A stretch of DNA of 48,662 bases. Source: Butyrivibrio sp. (GTDB lineage: Bacteria > Bacillota > Clostridia > Lachnospirales > Lachnospiraceae). Numbering within the stretch: position 1 is the first letter of the stretch; every line of letters starts with the position of its first letter. The position numbers were made by a program, and so were the translations under genes. The stretch covers positions 1 through 48,662 of the forward strand of contig JAEDHB010000010.1 in the NCBI GenBank assembly GCA_016297265.1, given 5' to 3'. Below are positions 16,357 to 25,149 of the stretch, piece after piece. The notes beneath the pieces are model-generated. The model was not told the DNA's origin and ran no database searches. It saw only the letters and a list, made by a program, of their open reading frames with translations.

Positions 16357-18591
16357 ATGAAGAATCCGTTGAATAAGAGATTTGCCAGAGATTTAAAAAA
16401 GGAAATAGTTAAATACCTTGCTATTTTTCTTTTTATGTCATTGACGATTGGATTTATTTCCGGTTTCCTGATTGCCGGAGACAGTATGAAAAAAGCCTAT
16501 GATGAAAGCTTTGAAAAATATGATATAGAAAACGGTCATTTTGTGGTGGATACAAAGCTTAAAACCACGGATATCCGGGATATCGAGAATAATGATGTTA
16601 CAATCCATGAGATGTTTTATTACAACCTTGAGGTGAATAATGACAGCGTTTTGAGAACCTTCAAAAACCGTAAAGAGGTCAACAAGGTATGCGTAATGAA
16701 GGGCGAACTGCCTTCCGCCGATGATGAAATTGCGATAGATAGAATGTATGCCGACAATAATAAGCTTGCCGTCGGAGACAGTATTAATGTTAATGGCAGG
16801 GATTTTGAAATATCGGGTCTTGTTGCATTGTCGGATTTCAGCGCACTGTTTTCCGATAATAAGGATACAATGTTTGATGCAATAAAATTCGGTGTTGCAA
16901 TAGTATCGGATAATTATTTTGACAATTTGGACTGCAAGGATATCAGATATTGCTATTCATGGAAATATTCGGAGGAGCCTGAGAATGAAGAAGCAGAAAA
17001 GGACGCTTCCGCAGAACTTGCAAAGAGTATATATCTTAAGGCGCAGCTTAGGGATTATGTTCCTCGATACGTCAACAGTGCGATTAATTTTACAGGGGAT
17101 GATATAGGAAAAGACAAGTCGATGATGCAGGTATTGCTGTATATTCTGATTGTGATTATGGCATTTGTGTTTGTTATTACAATCAATCACAGTATTACGG
17201 CGGAAGCATCCGCAATCGGAACTCTGAGGGCATCAGGATATTCGCGCAGGGATATGCTTTTCCATTATATGACACTTCCTGTTTTGGTAACTCTTGCGGC
17301 ATGTGTAGTGGGCAATGTTCTTGGATATACCGTGTTCAAAACATTGATTTCGAATTTGTACTACGCAAGCTACAGTCTTCCGACTTATGTGACCAGATGG
17401 AATGCAAACGCTTTTATCCAGACCACTCTGATTCCGCTGATGATAATGACGGTAATTATTGTCGGAGTGATAGGAAAGAGGCTCAGAATATCACCACTTA
17501 AGTTCATCAGACATGATTTTAAGGGAAAAAGAAAATCAAGAAGCATTAAGCTTCCGAATATCAAATTCTTTGGCAGATTCAGACTCAGGATTATTTTTCA
17601 GAATATGCCAAGCTATATAATTCTGCTGTTTGGAATTACTTTTGCATCAGTGCTTCTGCTGTTTGGAATGATGATGAGGCCACTCCTTGAAAAATACAAC
17701 GATGATACAATCAACAATATGATTGCGAATTATCAGTATATTCTCAAGGACAACATTCCGACTAAGATTGATGGCGCTGAGAAAATCAGTGTATGCGAGC
17801 TTAAGGAGGGCGATGAAGAAATCATTGTATATGGACTTAATAAGAACAGCAACTATCTTAAGCTTGACCTTTCGGACAAAAATAAGGTGGCGGTATCCAA
17901 CACATATGCTGACAAATTCAAAGTAAAGGTGGGTGACACAATCACTCTTAAGGAAGAATACGGCAACAGGAAATTCAGCATGGAAGTGGAAAAAATAGTT
18001 GTATATCCGGCTTCGCTGTACGTATTTACATCCAGACCAATGGTCAACTTTTACATGGGAAAAGCAAGTGCATATTTTAACGGATATCTGTCTGACAAGG
18101 AACTGACAGATATTGATTCAGCATATATAGTATCTGAAATAACAGAGGATGACCTGACAAAAATGTCCAGACAGCTGGATGTGTCCATGGGTAATATGTT
18201 CAATTTGGTTAACATATTTGCCGTTATTTTATCAGCACTTTTAATTTTCCTCCTGACGAAGATTATTATTGAAAAAAATTCTTCCTGCATAGCAATGTGC
18301 AAAATTCTGGGATATACGGACGGGGAGGTCTCAAGGTTGTATCTGCTTGCGACAACCTGGGCGGTAATAGTATCAATTATTGCCGGTCTGGGCCTGTCAA
18401 CACTGATACTCAAGGCACTGTACAGACCAATTATGGATAGTTTTAACGGATGGATTCCGTTGTACCTTAAGCCGTTGATATATCCGGAAATGTTTGTTAT
18501 GATTTTTGCTGCCTACATGGTTATTGCATTGATTCAGTTCTTTAGAATCAAGAAAATTCCAAAAGACCAGGCATTGAAAAATTTTGAATAA
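16357..18591 (+). CDS. FtsX-type ABC transporter permease
   Basis: 744 aa. One N-terminal membrane helix (about residues 20-42) is followed by an extracytoplasmic domain (about 45-250). Then come a group of helices (about 255-375), a second extracytoplasmic region, and a final group of three helices ending near 735. The arrangement, with two FtsX units each with an outside domain, fits the large MacB-like or YknZ-like permeases of Firmicutes. ATG 16357 follows GGTAGGTG; a GTG at 16348 directly after the upstream stop is less likely. Works with the preceding ATPase. Confidence 0.88.
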   Translation: MKNPLNKRFARDLKKEIVKYLAIFLFMSLTIGFISGFLIAGDSMKKAYDESFEKYDIENGHFVVDTKLKTTDIRDIENNDVTIHEMFYYNLEVNNDSVLRTFKNRKEVNKVCVMKGELPSADDEIAIDRMYADNNKLAVGDSINVNGRDFEISGLVALSDFSALFSDNKDTMFDAIKFGVAIVSDNYFDNLDCKDIRYCYSWKYSEEPENEEAEKDASAELAKSIYLKAQLRDYVPRYVNSAINFTGDDIGKDKSMMQVLLYILIVIMAFVFVITINHSITAEASAIGTLRASGYSRRDMLFHYMTLPVLVTLAACVVGNVLGYTVFKTLISNLYYASYSLPTYVTRWNANAFIQTTLIPLMIMTVIIVGVIGKRLRISPLKFIRHDFKGKRKSRSIKLPNIKFFGRFRLRIIFQNMPSYIILLFGITFASVLLLFGMMMRPLLEKYNDDTINNMIANYQYILKDNIPTKIDGAEKISVCELKEGDEEIIVYGLNKNSNYLKLDLSDKNKVAVSNTYADKFKVKVGDTITLKEEYGNRKFSMEVEKIVVYPASLYVFTSRPMVNFYMGKASAYFNGYLSDKELTDIDSAYIVSEITEDDLTKMSRQLDVSMGNMFNLVNIFAVILSALLIFLLTKIIIEKNSSCIAMCKILGYTDGEVSRLYLLATTWAVIVSIIAGLGLSTLILKALYRPIMDSFNGWIPLYLKPLIYPEMFVMIFAAYMVIALIQFFRIKKIPKDQALKNFE

Positions 18592-18599
18592 TTTAACTG

Positions 18600-18648
18600 C
18601 AGGGTGAAAAGTCCTTTGAAAATAATTGGCTTTGCACCCTGTTTTTTT
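18600..18648 (+). terminator. Terminator after the FtsX-type transporter
   Basis: CAGGGTG (18600-18606) pairs with CACCCTG (18635-18641), with extra inner pairing, then seven T. The T run abuts the -10 element of the next promoter. Confidence 0.75.
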
Positions 18649-18656
18649 GGTATAAT
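18627..18656 (+). promoter_or_regulatory. Promoter for the GTPase-Rae1 fusion gene
   Basis: Extended -10 TGGTATAAT (TATAAT at 18651-18656) with a weak -35 TTGGCT (18627-18632) at 18 bases. The -35 lies inside the 3' arm region of the preceding terminator. Confidence 0.6.
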
Positions 18657-18691
18657 ACATTTTGGAATAATATCAGGAACAGGTACAGATT

Positions 18692-21316
18692 ATGAAAAAT
18701 ACGGTTGTAGGTATTCTTGCGCATGTGGACGCAGGCAAGACAACATTGTCCGAAGCGCTGCTGTATAAGAGTGAGACAATAAGAAAAATGGGAAGAGTCG
18801 ATACAGGAGATGCTTTTCTTGACAACTATCGAATTGAAAAAGAACGTGGCATCACTGTGTTTTCAAAGCAGGCAGAGCTGGAATTCGGGGATACGCATTT
18901 TGTGCTTGTTGATACTCCGGGACATGTGGATTTTTCTGCGGAGATGGAAAGAAGCCTTCAGATACTTGATTATGCTATTCTTATTATAAGTGCACTTGAC
19001 GGAGTGACGGGGCACACCCTGACAGTATGGAATCTTCTCAGAAAATATGAAATTCCGACTTTTGTATTTGTGAACAAGACGGATATGGCGGGATTTGACA
19101 GAGAGGAATGCCTTACCGGACTGAAAAATAAGCTGGCAGCATCCATAGTGGACTTTGAGATTCCAAGAGAAGAATTTTTCGAAGAAGTTGCCGGAAACAG
19201 CGAAGAGCTGATGGAAAAATATTTCGAAAATATTATGCCTGATGATGAGGATGTTGCACATGCCATTGCCCGACGCGAGATATTTCCGTGCTATTTTGGC
19301 TCGGCATTAAAGCTTACCGGAATTGATGAGTTGCTTAAGGCTCTTTACAAATATACATTGGAAAAGGAATATGGCAAAAACCTGGCGGCCAGGGTGTACA
19401 AGATTACCACTGATGAACGAGGAGAGCGGCTTACCTTCCTTAAGGTTACAGGCGGTGTGCTCAAATCCAAAAGTATAATATCCAACGGTGAATGGGAGGA
19501 AAAAGCCAATCTTATCAGGATATATTCGGGCAAAAAATTCCGCCTGACGGAGGAGGCGGCTGCCGGAAGTATCTGCGCAGTAACAGGCCTTACAAAGAGC
19601 CGTGCAGGCGATACTATTGGAAGTGAGCAATTTTCCTATAAACCGGTGCTTGAACCGGTGCTGTCATACCGTGTTATCCCTGAAGCGGGGGTAAATGTAT
19701 TTGATTTGTATAATAAAATGGCAGGTATAGGCGATGAGATTCCTGAGTTGAATCTTAGCTGGGATGAGGTCCATAAAAGTATAATTGTCAATGTTATGGG
19801 AGATATTCAGACAGAGATTCTGACCGAAATTGTCCGTGAAAGACTGGGCGTTAATATATCGCTCGGAACAGGCAAAATAATATATCACGAAACAATTGCC
19901 GACGAAGTAATCGGAGTGGGACATTTTGAGCCGCTGCGCCATTACGCGGAGGTGGTGTTAAGACTTGAACCCCTTGAGAGAGGCCGCGGACTTGAATTTG
20001 CTGCGGATTGCAGCGAGGATATTCTGGATAGAAACTGGCAACGCCTTATTTTGCAGAATCTCGGAGAAAAGAATCACAAGGGCGTCCTCACAGGCTCCAC
20101 TATAACCGATATGAAAATAACGGTTATCGGCGGCAGGGCACACAATAAGCATACCGAGGGCGGAGATTTCAGAAAAGCAGTATACAGGGCTGTTAGGCAG
20201 GGGCTTATGCAGGCGGAGAGTATTCTTTTGGAGCCAACCTACCGATTTAGAATAGAAGTCGACTCCGACTGCACCGGCAGGATTATGAGCGATATTATCA
20301 ATATGCAGGGGACTTTAAATCCTCTTGAGACGGAAGGGGACAGGACCATTATCTCAGGCATTGCACCTGTGTCCACCATGCACGGATATGCAAGGAAAAT
20401 AGCTGAAATATCCCATGGCACAGGATCTTTTACCATTGCAAACGGAGATTATATGCCATGCCACAATCAGGAGGAGGTTGTGGAAAGCTATGGCTATAAT
20501 CCGCTTGAGGATGTGGCAAATACACCGGATTCTGTATTTTGCTCCCATGGTTCGGGAACAATAATACCATGGAATGAAGTATTCGATTATATGCATTGCG
20601 AGCTGGGAATAAAAAGACCTTTGGAGGAAATTGAGCCGATTAATTACAATCTTTTGGAAAACAGAATTGACGAGGCTCTTGGCACGGAGGAGATTGACCG
20701 CATTATTGCCGGCTTGAACGGAGCCAACAAGGGTTTAAAATCCGGCAGCCACCGCGGAATGTATAAGAAGGTCCATACAGCACTCTATCCGAAAGTAAAA
20801 AGTGTAAGCGTCAAGGCACCGCGGGACAAATACACGCTGGTGGATGCCTACAATGTTATTTTTGCATGGGATGACCTGGCTGAGCTTGCGAAGGAAAATA
20901 TGGATGCGGCTTCCGACAGACTGCTGCAGTATATGTGTGAATATCAGGCTATAATCAAGGAAGAAGTTATTGTAGTATTTGATGCATACAGGGTAAAGGA
21001 ACATGCCACGGAATGTTTTACCCATAACAATATATATGTTGTATATACGAAGGAAGCAGAGACTGCGGACAGGTTTATCGAGAGGTTTGTAAATGACAAT
21101 GTAAAAAAATATGACATAACAGTTGTAACCTCCGACGGGCTGGAACAGATAATAATACGAGGGGACGGGGCAAAACTCATATCATCAAGGGAACTCTATG
21201 TATTGTTTCCAAAGCTTCGCAGTGAACTCATTAAGGAGCATAACACCGGCAAGGAAAAACATAACAAAGCATATCTTGGAGAGATTATGCCCGATATTGA
21301 GGGAAAAAAGCATTGA
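18692..21316 (+). CDS. TetM/EF-G-like ribosomal GTPase fused to a Rae1 (YacP) NYN ribonuclease domain
   Basis: 874 aa. Residues 1 to about 650 form a translational GTPase of the ribosomal-protection type: G1 AHVDAGKTT (10-18), G2 RGITVFS with T55, G3 DTPGH (74-78), G4 NKTD (128-131), then domains II-V. Where Tet(M) has its drug-displacing domain IV loop (YSPVS), this protein has GGRAHNKHTEGGDFR (480-494), so classical tetracycline resistance is doubtful. After a linker (about 650-710) comes a complete Rae1/YacP domain (about 712-860). It shows LVDAYNVIFAWDDL with D718, VIVVFDAYRVK, and YTKEAETAD with D793, matching the acidic residues of the NYN nuclease fold. Rae1 of B. subtilis is known to cut mRNA in the ribosomal A site; GTPases of this type bind the same region. 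The joint function is inferred. Single gene with its own promoter. Confidence 0.9.
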   Translation: MKNTVVGILAHVDAGKTTLSEALLYKSETIRKMGRVDTGDAFLDNYRIEKERGITVFSKQAELEFGDTHFVLVDTPGHVDFSAEMERSLQILDYAILIISALDGVTGHTLTVWNLLRKYEIPTFVFVNKTDMAGFDREECLTGLKNKLAASIVDFEIPREEFFEEVAGNSEELMEKYFENIMPDDEDVAHAIARREIFPCYFGSALKLTGIDELLKALYKYTLEKEYGKNLAARVYKITTDERGERLTFLKVTGGVLKSKSIISNGEWEEKANLIRIYSGKKFRLTEEAAAGSICAVTGLTKSRAGDTIGSEQFSYKPVLEPVLSYRVIPEAGVNVFDLYNKMAGIGDEIPELNLSWDEVHKSIIVNVMGDIQTEILTEIVRERLGVNISLGTGKIIYHETIADEVIGVGHFEPLRHYAEVVLRLEPLERGRGLEFAADCSEDILDRNWQRLILQNLGEKNHKGVLTGSTITDMKITVIGGRAHNKHTEGGDFRKAVYRAVRQGLMQAESILLEPTYRFRIEVDSDCTGRIMSDIINMQGTLNPLETEGDRTIISGIAPVSTMHGYARKIAEISHGTGSFTIANGDYMPCHNQEEVVESYGYNPLEDVANTPDSVFCSHGSGTIIPWNEVFDYMHCELGIKRPLEEIEPINYNLLENRIDEALGTEEIDRIIAGLNGANKGLKSGSHRGMYKKVHTALYPKVKSVSVKAPRDKYTLVDAYNVIFAWDDLAELAKENMDAASDRLLQYMCEYQAIIKEEVIVVFDAYRVKEHATECFTHNNIYVVYTKEAETADRFIERFVNDNVKKYDITVVTSDGLEQIIIRGDGAKLISSRELYVLFPKLRSELIKEHNTGKEKHNKAYLGEIMPDIEGKKH

Positions 21317-21395
21317 CATTATTTCCCTGTAATGTGAAAATATTAAGGAGTATGTAATCAAATAGAACATCCCGCGGATGGTTCAGGAGGATAAT

Positions 21396-23045
21396 ATGGA
21401 TAACAATAAATTAGCACAATTACTTTTTCCGGATGTGGTTAACACACCTGAATACTATGAGGAGAAATTCCCCTACAGAAAACTGCCGAACAAAGCAGAA
21501 GTAACAAGAATGGCACCAAGTCCGACAGGATTTATACATCTTGGCAATCTCTACAGCGCGCTGGCTGATGAGAGGATTGCGCACAGAAACGGCGGTGTAT
21601 TTTATTTAAGAATTGAAGATACTGATGAAAAGCGTAAGGTTGATGGTGCGGTTGAGACCATTATCAATGTGCTGAGATATTTTGATATCGAATTTGACGA
21701 GGGAGCAGGATATGCGGATACTGACCCACAGAATGCTTACGGACCATATTTTCAGAGACAGAGAGTCGAAATCTACCACACATATGCGAAAAGTCTGGTT
21801 GAAAGAGGTCTTGCTTATCCATGTTTTTGCTCGGAAGAGGATTTGGCAGAGGTAAGAAAGAAACAGGAAGACAATAAGGAACTTACGGGATACTATGGCG
21901 AATATGCTCTTTGCCGTAACCTTACATATGAGGAAATTGAGGAAAAAATAAATGCCGGGGAGAGTTATGTTTTGAGACTTCGTTCGCAGGGCAGCCCTGA
22001 CAGGGAAATCAGTTTTGTTGACAGTATTATGGGTGAAATCAAGTTGCCTGAGAATATTCACGACATCGTAATTCTTAAGAGGGATGGCGTGCCAACATAT
22101 CATTTTGCCCATGCCATTGACGACCATCTTATGAGAACCACAACAGTTATCAGAGGCGGAGAGTGGTTAGCATCAGCACCGATTCATTATGAGCTTTTTC
22201 ATGTGCTGGGCTTTAAGATGCCGGCATACGGACATACGGCGCATTTGATGAAATTTGATGAGGAGACCGGCGGAAAACGTAAGCTTTCAAAGAGAAAGGA
22301 TCCGGAGCTTTCACTTGATTATTACCGCAGGGACGGATATCATCCTCGCGCAATGAAGGTATATCTCCTCACTTTATTAAATTCGAATTTTGAAGAGTGG
22401 TATGAAAAATTCCCTGATAAGGATATCAAGGAATTCCCATTTTCCATTGAAAAGATGAGCCAGTCAGGTGCTCTTTTTGACAAAGAAAAGCTTCATAATA
22501 TCTGTAAGAATGAGCTTTCTAAGCTTGACGAGAATGAAATGTATGATTTCCTGTATGACTGGGCGAAGGAAAATGCTGCAGACAAAGTGGATTTATGGTT
22601 TGCTGACAAGGAAAAAATGCTGTCTATTCTAAGACTCTATATGGGAATCGGCGCAAAGAGAAGGCGTAAGGATTTCATCTTTGCAAAACAGATTCTTGAG
22701 ATGATTGGATACTTCTTCGAAGAAAAAGAGGAAAAGGAAGAATTCAAGCTTCCTGCAGATATCACAAGTCAGGTATTAGTGGATTATCTTGAATCATATG
22801 ATCATGCAAGCGACAATCAGGCATGGTTTAGCAACCTTAAGGAAATTGCGGACAGACATGGTTTTGCCTCTGATATGAAAGCATACAAGGCAAATCCTGA
22901 GAATTACAAAGGAAGTATTTCAGACGTGGCAGAGATGGTTCGTATTGCCGTAACAGGAATGTCGAACACACCGGATTTATGGACAATTATTCATATAATT
23001 GGTGAGGACGCCATGCGCGAGAAGATTAATGCAGTAATTAAGTAG
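21396..23045 (+). CDS. gltX: Glutamate--tRNA ligase
   Basis: A class I synthetase that charges tRNA-Glu. Visible are RMAPSPTGFIHLGN (HIGH-type motif), IEDTDEKR, and the KMSKS-type KLSKRKD, followed by the helical anticodon-binding domain. 549 aa is somewhat longer than bacterial forms of about 480-490. ATG 21396 follows CAGGAGGA; the ATG at 21378 overlaps the region before that site. Whether it also charges tRNA-Gln (with GatCAB) cannot be told here. No T-box is visible in the 79-base gap upstream. Next gene pyk is 21 bases away. Confidence 0.95.
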   Translation: MDNNKLAQLLFPDVVNTPEYYEEKFPYRKLPNKAEVTRMAPSPTGFIHLGNLYSALADERIAHRNGGVFYLRIEDTDEKRKVDGAVETIINVLRYFDIEFDEGAGYADTDPQNAYGPYFQRQRVEIYHTYAKSLVERGLAYPCFCSEEDLAEVRKKQEDNKELTGYYGEYALCRNLTYEEIEEKINAGESYVLRLRSQGSPDREISFVDSIMGEIKLPENIHDIVILKRDGVPTYHFAHAIDDHLMRTTTVIRGGEWLASAPIHYELFHVLGFKMPAYGHTAHLMKFDEETGGKRKLSKRKDPELSLDYYRRDGYHPRAMKVYLLTLLNSNFEEWYEKFPDKDIKEFPFSIEKMSQSGALFDKEKLHNICKNELSKLDENEMYDFLYDWAKENAADKVDLWFADKEKMLSILRLYMGIGAKRRRKDFIFAKQILEMIGYFFEEKEEKEEFKLPADITSQVLVDYLESYDHASDNQAWFSNLKEIADRHGFASDMKAYKANPENYKGSISDVAEMVRIAVTGMSNTPDLWTIIHIIGEDAMREKINAVIK

Positions 23046-23066
23046 TCAGAATAGGAGACGGACAAG

Positions 23067-24485
23067 ATGCGTAAAACAAAGATTATTTGTACAATGGGAC
23101 CTGCAACGGATAATGAAGAAGTATTAAGGACACTTATAGAAAATGGAATGAATGTTGCCAGACTTAATTTTTCCCACGGGACACATGAGGAACAGGGAAA
23201 AAGAATGGAAACCATTAAAAGACTTCGCAAGGAACTCAACAAACCTGTTGCAATAATGCTCGATACAAAGGGTCCTGAAATCAGAGTAAGGGATTTTGAG
23301 GGCGGAAAGGTAATGCTTGAGGCCGACAGTCTGTTCACTCTCACTAATAAGGAAATGCTTGGAACATCTGAAAAAGCATCAATTACCTACAAGGACCTTT
23401 ATAAGGATGTGGAAAAGGGAACCCATATTCTGATTGATGATGGACTTGTGGATATGATTGTGGAAAAAATTGATGGCGAAGATATCGTGTGCAGGGTAAT
23501 CAACGGCGGGCAGGTGTCCAACCATAAAGGAGTTAATGTTCCGGGTTCCCACGTCAATATGCCTTTCTTAAGCAAGGTGGATATCGAGGATGTATGCTTT
23601 GGTATTTCACAGGAGGTGGACTTTGTTGCTGCTTCTTTTGTAAGAAGTGCGGCGGATGTCAACGAGATGAGAAAGCTGTTAAAGGACAACGGTGGTGAGA
23701 ATATCAGAATTATTTCCAAGATTGAGAATGCCGAGGGCCTGACCAATATTGATGAGATTATTGAAGCATCGGATGCAATTATGGTTGCCAGAGGTGATAT
23801 GGGAGTTGAGCTTCCTGAGGAAGAGGTTCCGATTGCACAGAAAATAATAATCAAAAAAGTATATGAAGCCGGCAAACAGGTTATCACGGCAACCCAGATG
23901 CTGGATTCCATGATTAAGAATCCAAGACCTACAAGAGCGGAGACTGCGGATGTTGCCAATGCCATATATGACGGAACAAGTGCAATTATGCTCTCCGGTG
24001 AGACTGCAGCAGGAAAATATCCTGTGGAGGCCTTCCTTATGATGGCAAAGATTGCGGAGAGAACAGAGCAGGATATTGATTATAAGAAACGCTTTTTTCA
24101 CAGGGATGCAAACGATAATCCGGATATTACGGATGCGATTTGCCATGCAACCTGTACTACGGCATATGATTTGAATTCAAAGGCAATAATTGTTGTCACA
24201 AAATCAGGAAGAAGTGCCAAGATGATTTCCAGATATCGTCCGGCGTGCGACATTATCGGATGCGCCACCTCGGAGCAGGTATGCCGCCAGCTGAATATGT
24301 CCTGGGGCATTACTCCTGTTCTGCTTGATGAAAAAAATGATGTGTTCGAGCTCTACGATTATGCAATCAGGGAATCTCAAAAGCAGAAGCTTGTTGATGT
24401 TGGTGACATTCTTGTATTTACATCCGGGGTTCCAATCGGCAAATCAGGTACTACCAATATGATAAAGGTTGAAGTTGTGGAGTAA
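23067..24485 (+). CDS. pyk: Pyruvate kinase
   Basis: Pyk makes ATP and pyruvate from phosphoenolpyruvate in glycolysis. The segments KTKIICTMGPA, RLNFSHG, MLDTKGPEIR, ARGDMGVE and ATQMLDSM are all present and typical. At 472 aa it has the A, B and C domains but not the extra C-terminal domain found in Bacillus-type enzymes. Start ATG 23067 follows GGAGACGGACAAG. It lies between gltX and a Cys-cluster gene, all closely spaced, suggesting one operon. Confidence 0.97.
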   Translation: MRKTKIICTMGPATDNEEVLRTLIENGMNVARLNFSHGTHEEQGKRMETIKRLRKELNKPVAIMLDTKGPEIRVRDFEGGKVMLEADSLFTLTNKEMLGTSEKASITYKDLYKDVEKGTHILIDDGLVDMIVEKIDGEDIVCRVINGGQVSNHKGVNVPGSHVNMPFLSKVDIEDVCFGISQEVDFVAASFVRSAADVNEMRKLLKDNGGENIRIISKIENAEGLTNIDEIIEASDAIMVARGDMGVELPEEEVPIAQKIIIKKVYEAGKQVITATQMLDSMIKNPRPTRAETADVANAIYDGTSAIMLSGETAAGKYPVEAFLMMAKIAERTEQDIDYKKRFFHRDANDNPDITDAICHATCTTAYDLNSKAIIVVTKSGRSAKMISRYRPACDIIGCATSEQVCRQLNMSWGITPVLLDEKNDVFELYDYAIRESQKQKLVDVGDILVFTSGVPIGKSGTTNMIKVEVVE

Positions 24486-24490
24486 TTGCA

Positions 24491-25138
24491 ATGCTAAGAA
24501 ACATAGACATTAGTGATATTTCTGACGGAAAAAAATATTCGATTAATGATATGGCCCGTGTTGGCTGCAGCGATTGCAGTGGATGCTCAAAATGCTGTTC
24601 GGATATGGGGGATTTTATTATTCTTGACCCATATGATGCTGTGAGGCTGTGCGAGGGAACCGGCAGGAATATCGGAGAACTTCTACAGAATATAATTGAA
24701 CTGACGGTAGTTGACGGTGTTGTTTTGCCCGGGCTCAATGTGAGGGACGGAAAATGTCATTTCCTGGATTGCGATGGGCGCTGCAGTGTTCATGAATTCA
24801 GGCCTTCGATATGTCGTATGTTTCCACTCGGAAGGATTTTTGAGAATGGGACGCATTACTTTTTTTTACAGAAGTATGAGTGCCCGGCTCCTAACAAAAC
24901 AAAGGTTCAGATAAAAAAATGGCTTGGCGAAAAAGATATTTCTTTTCACGAAAAATTCACAGATTTGTGGCATTATTTTTTGAAGGATACGCAGGAAATA
25001 ATTGCAAAATCCGATGATGAAACGGCGAAAAGGATTTCACTGACAATATTGAACGAGTTTTATCTTAAACCTTATTCGGATGGGAATTTTTTGGGACAGG
25101 TATGTGAAAGAATTAATAATACGATGATAAGTATTTGA
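24491..25138 (+). CDS. YkgJ-family Cys-cluster (zinc/iron-binding) protein
   Basis: 215 aa. The N-terminal cluster GCSDCSGCSKCC (C26, C29, C32, C35, C36) and a second group in GKCHFLDCDGRCSVHEF plus SICRMFPLGR are the mark of the YkgJ/CxxCxxCC family, predicted to bind a metal ion or iron-sulfur cluster. No membrane segment. GGAG 8 bases before the ATG lies at the end of pyk. It ends 11 bases before the cls start. Function in the cell is unknown. Confidence 0.87.
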   Translation: MLRNIDISDISDGKKYSINDMARVGCSDCSGCSKCCSDMGDFIILDPYDAVRLCEGTGRNIGELLQNIIELTVVDGVVLPGLNVRDGKCHFLDCDGRCSVHEFRPSICRMFPLGRIFENGTHYFFLQKYECPAPNKTKVQIKKWLGEKDISFHEKFTDLWHYFLKDTQEIIAKSDDETAKRISLTILNEFYLKPYSDGNFLGQVCERINNTMISI

Positions 25139-25149
25139 CAGAGGTTATT

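Noticed and set aside
18692..21316. Calling this a tetracycline resistance gene
   Set aside because: The drug-displacing YSPVS loop is absent, there is no mobile context, and the protein carries a nuclease domain. The GTPase likeness alone does not support resistance.
21317..21395. T-box or riboswitch before gltX
   Set aside because: Only 79 bases; no specifier stem or T-box sequence is seen.
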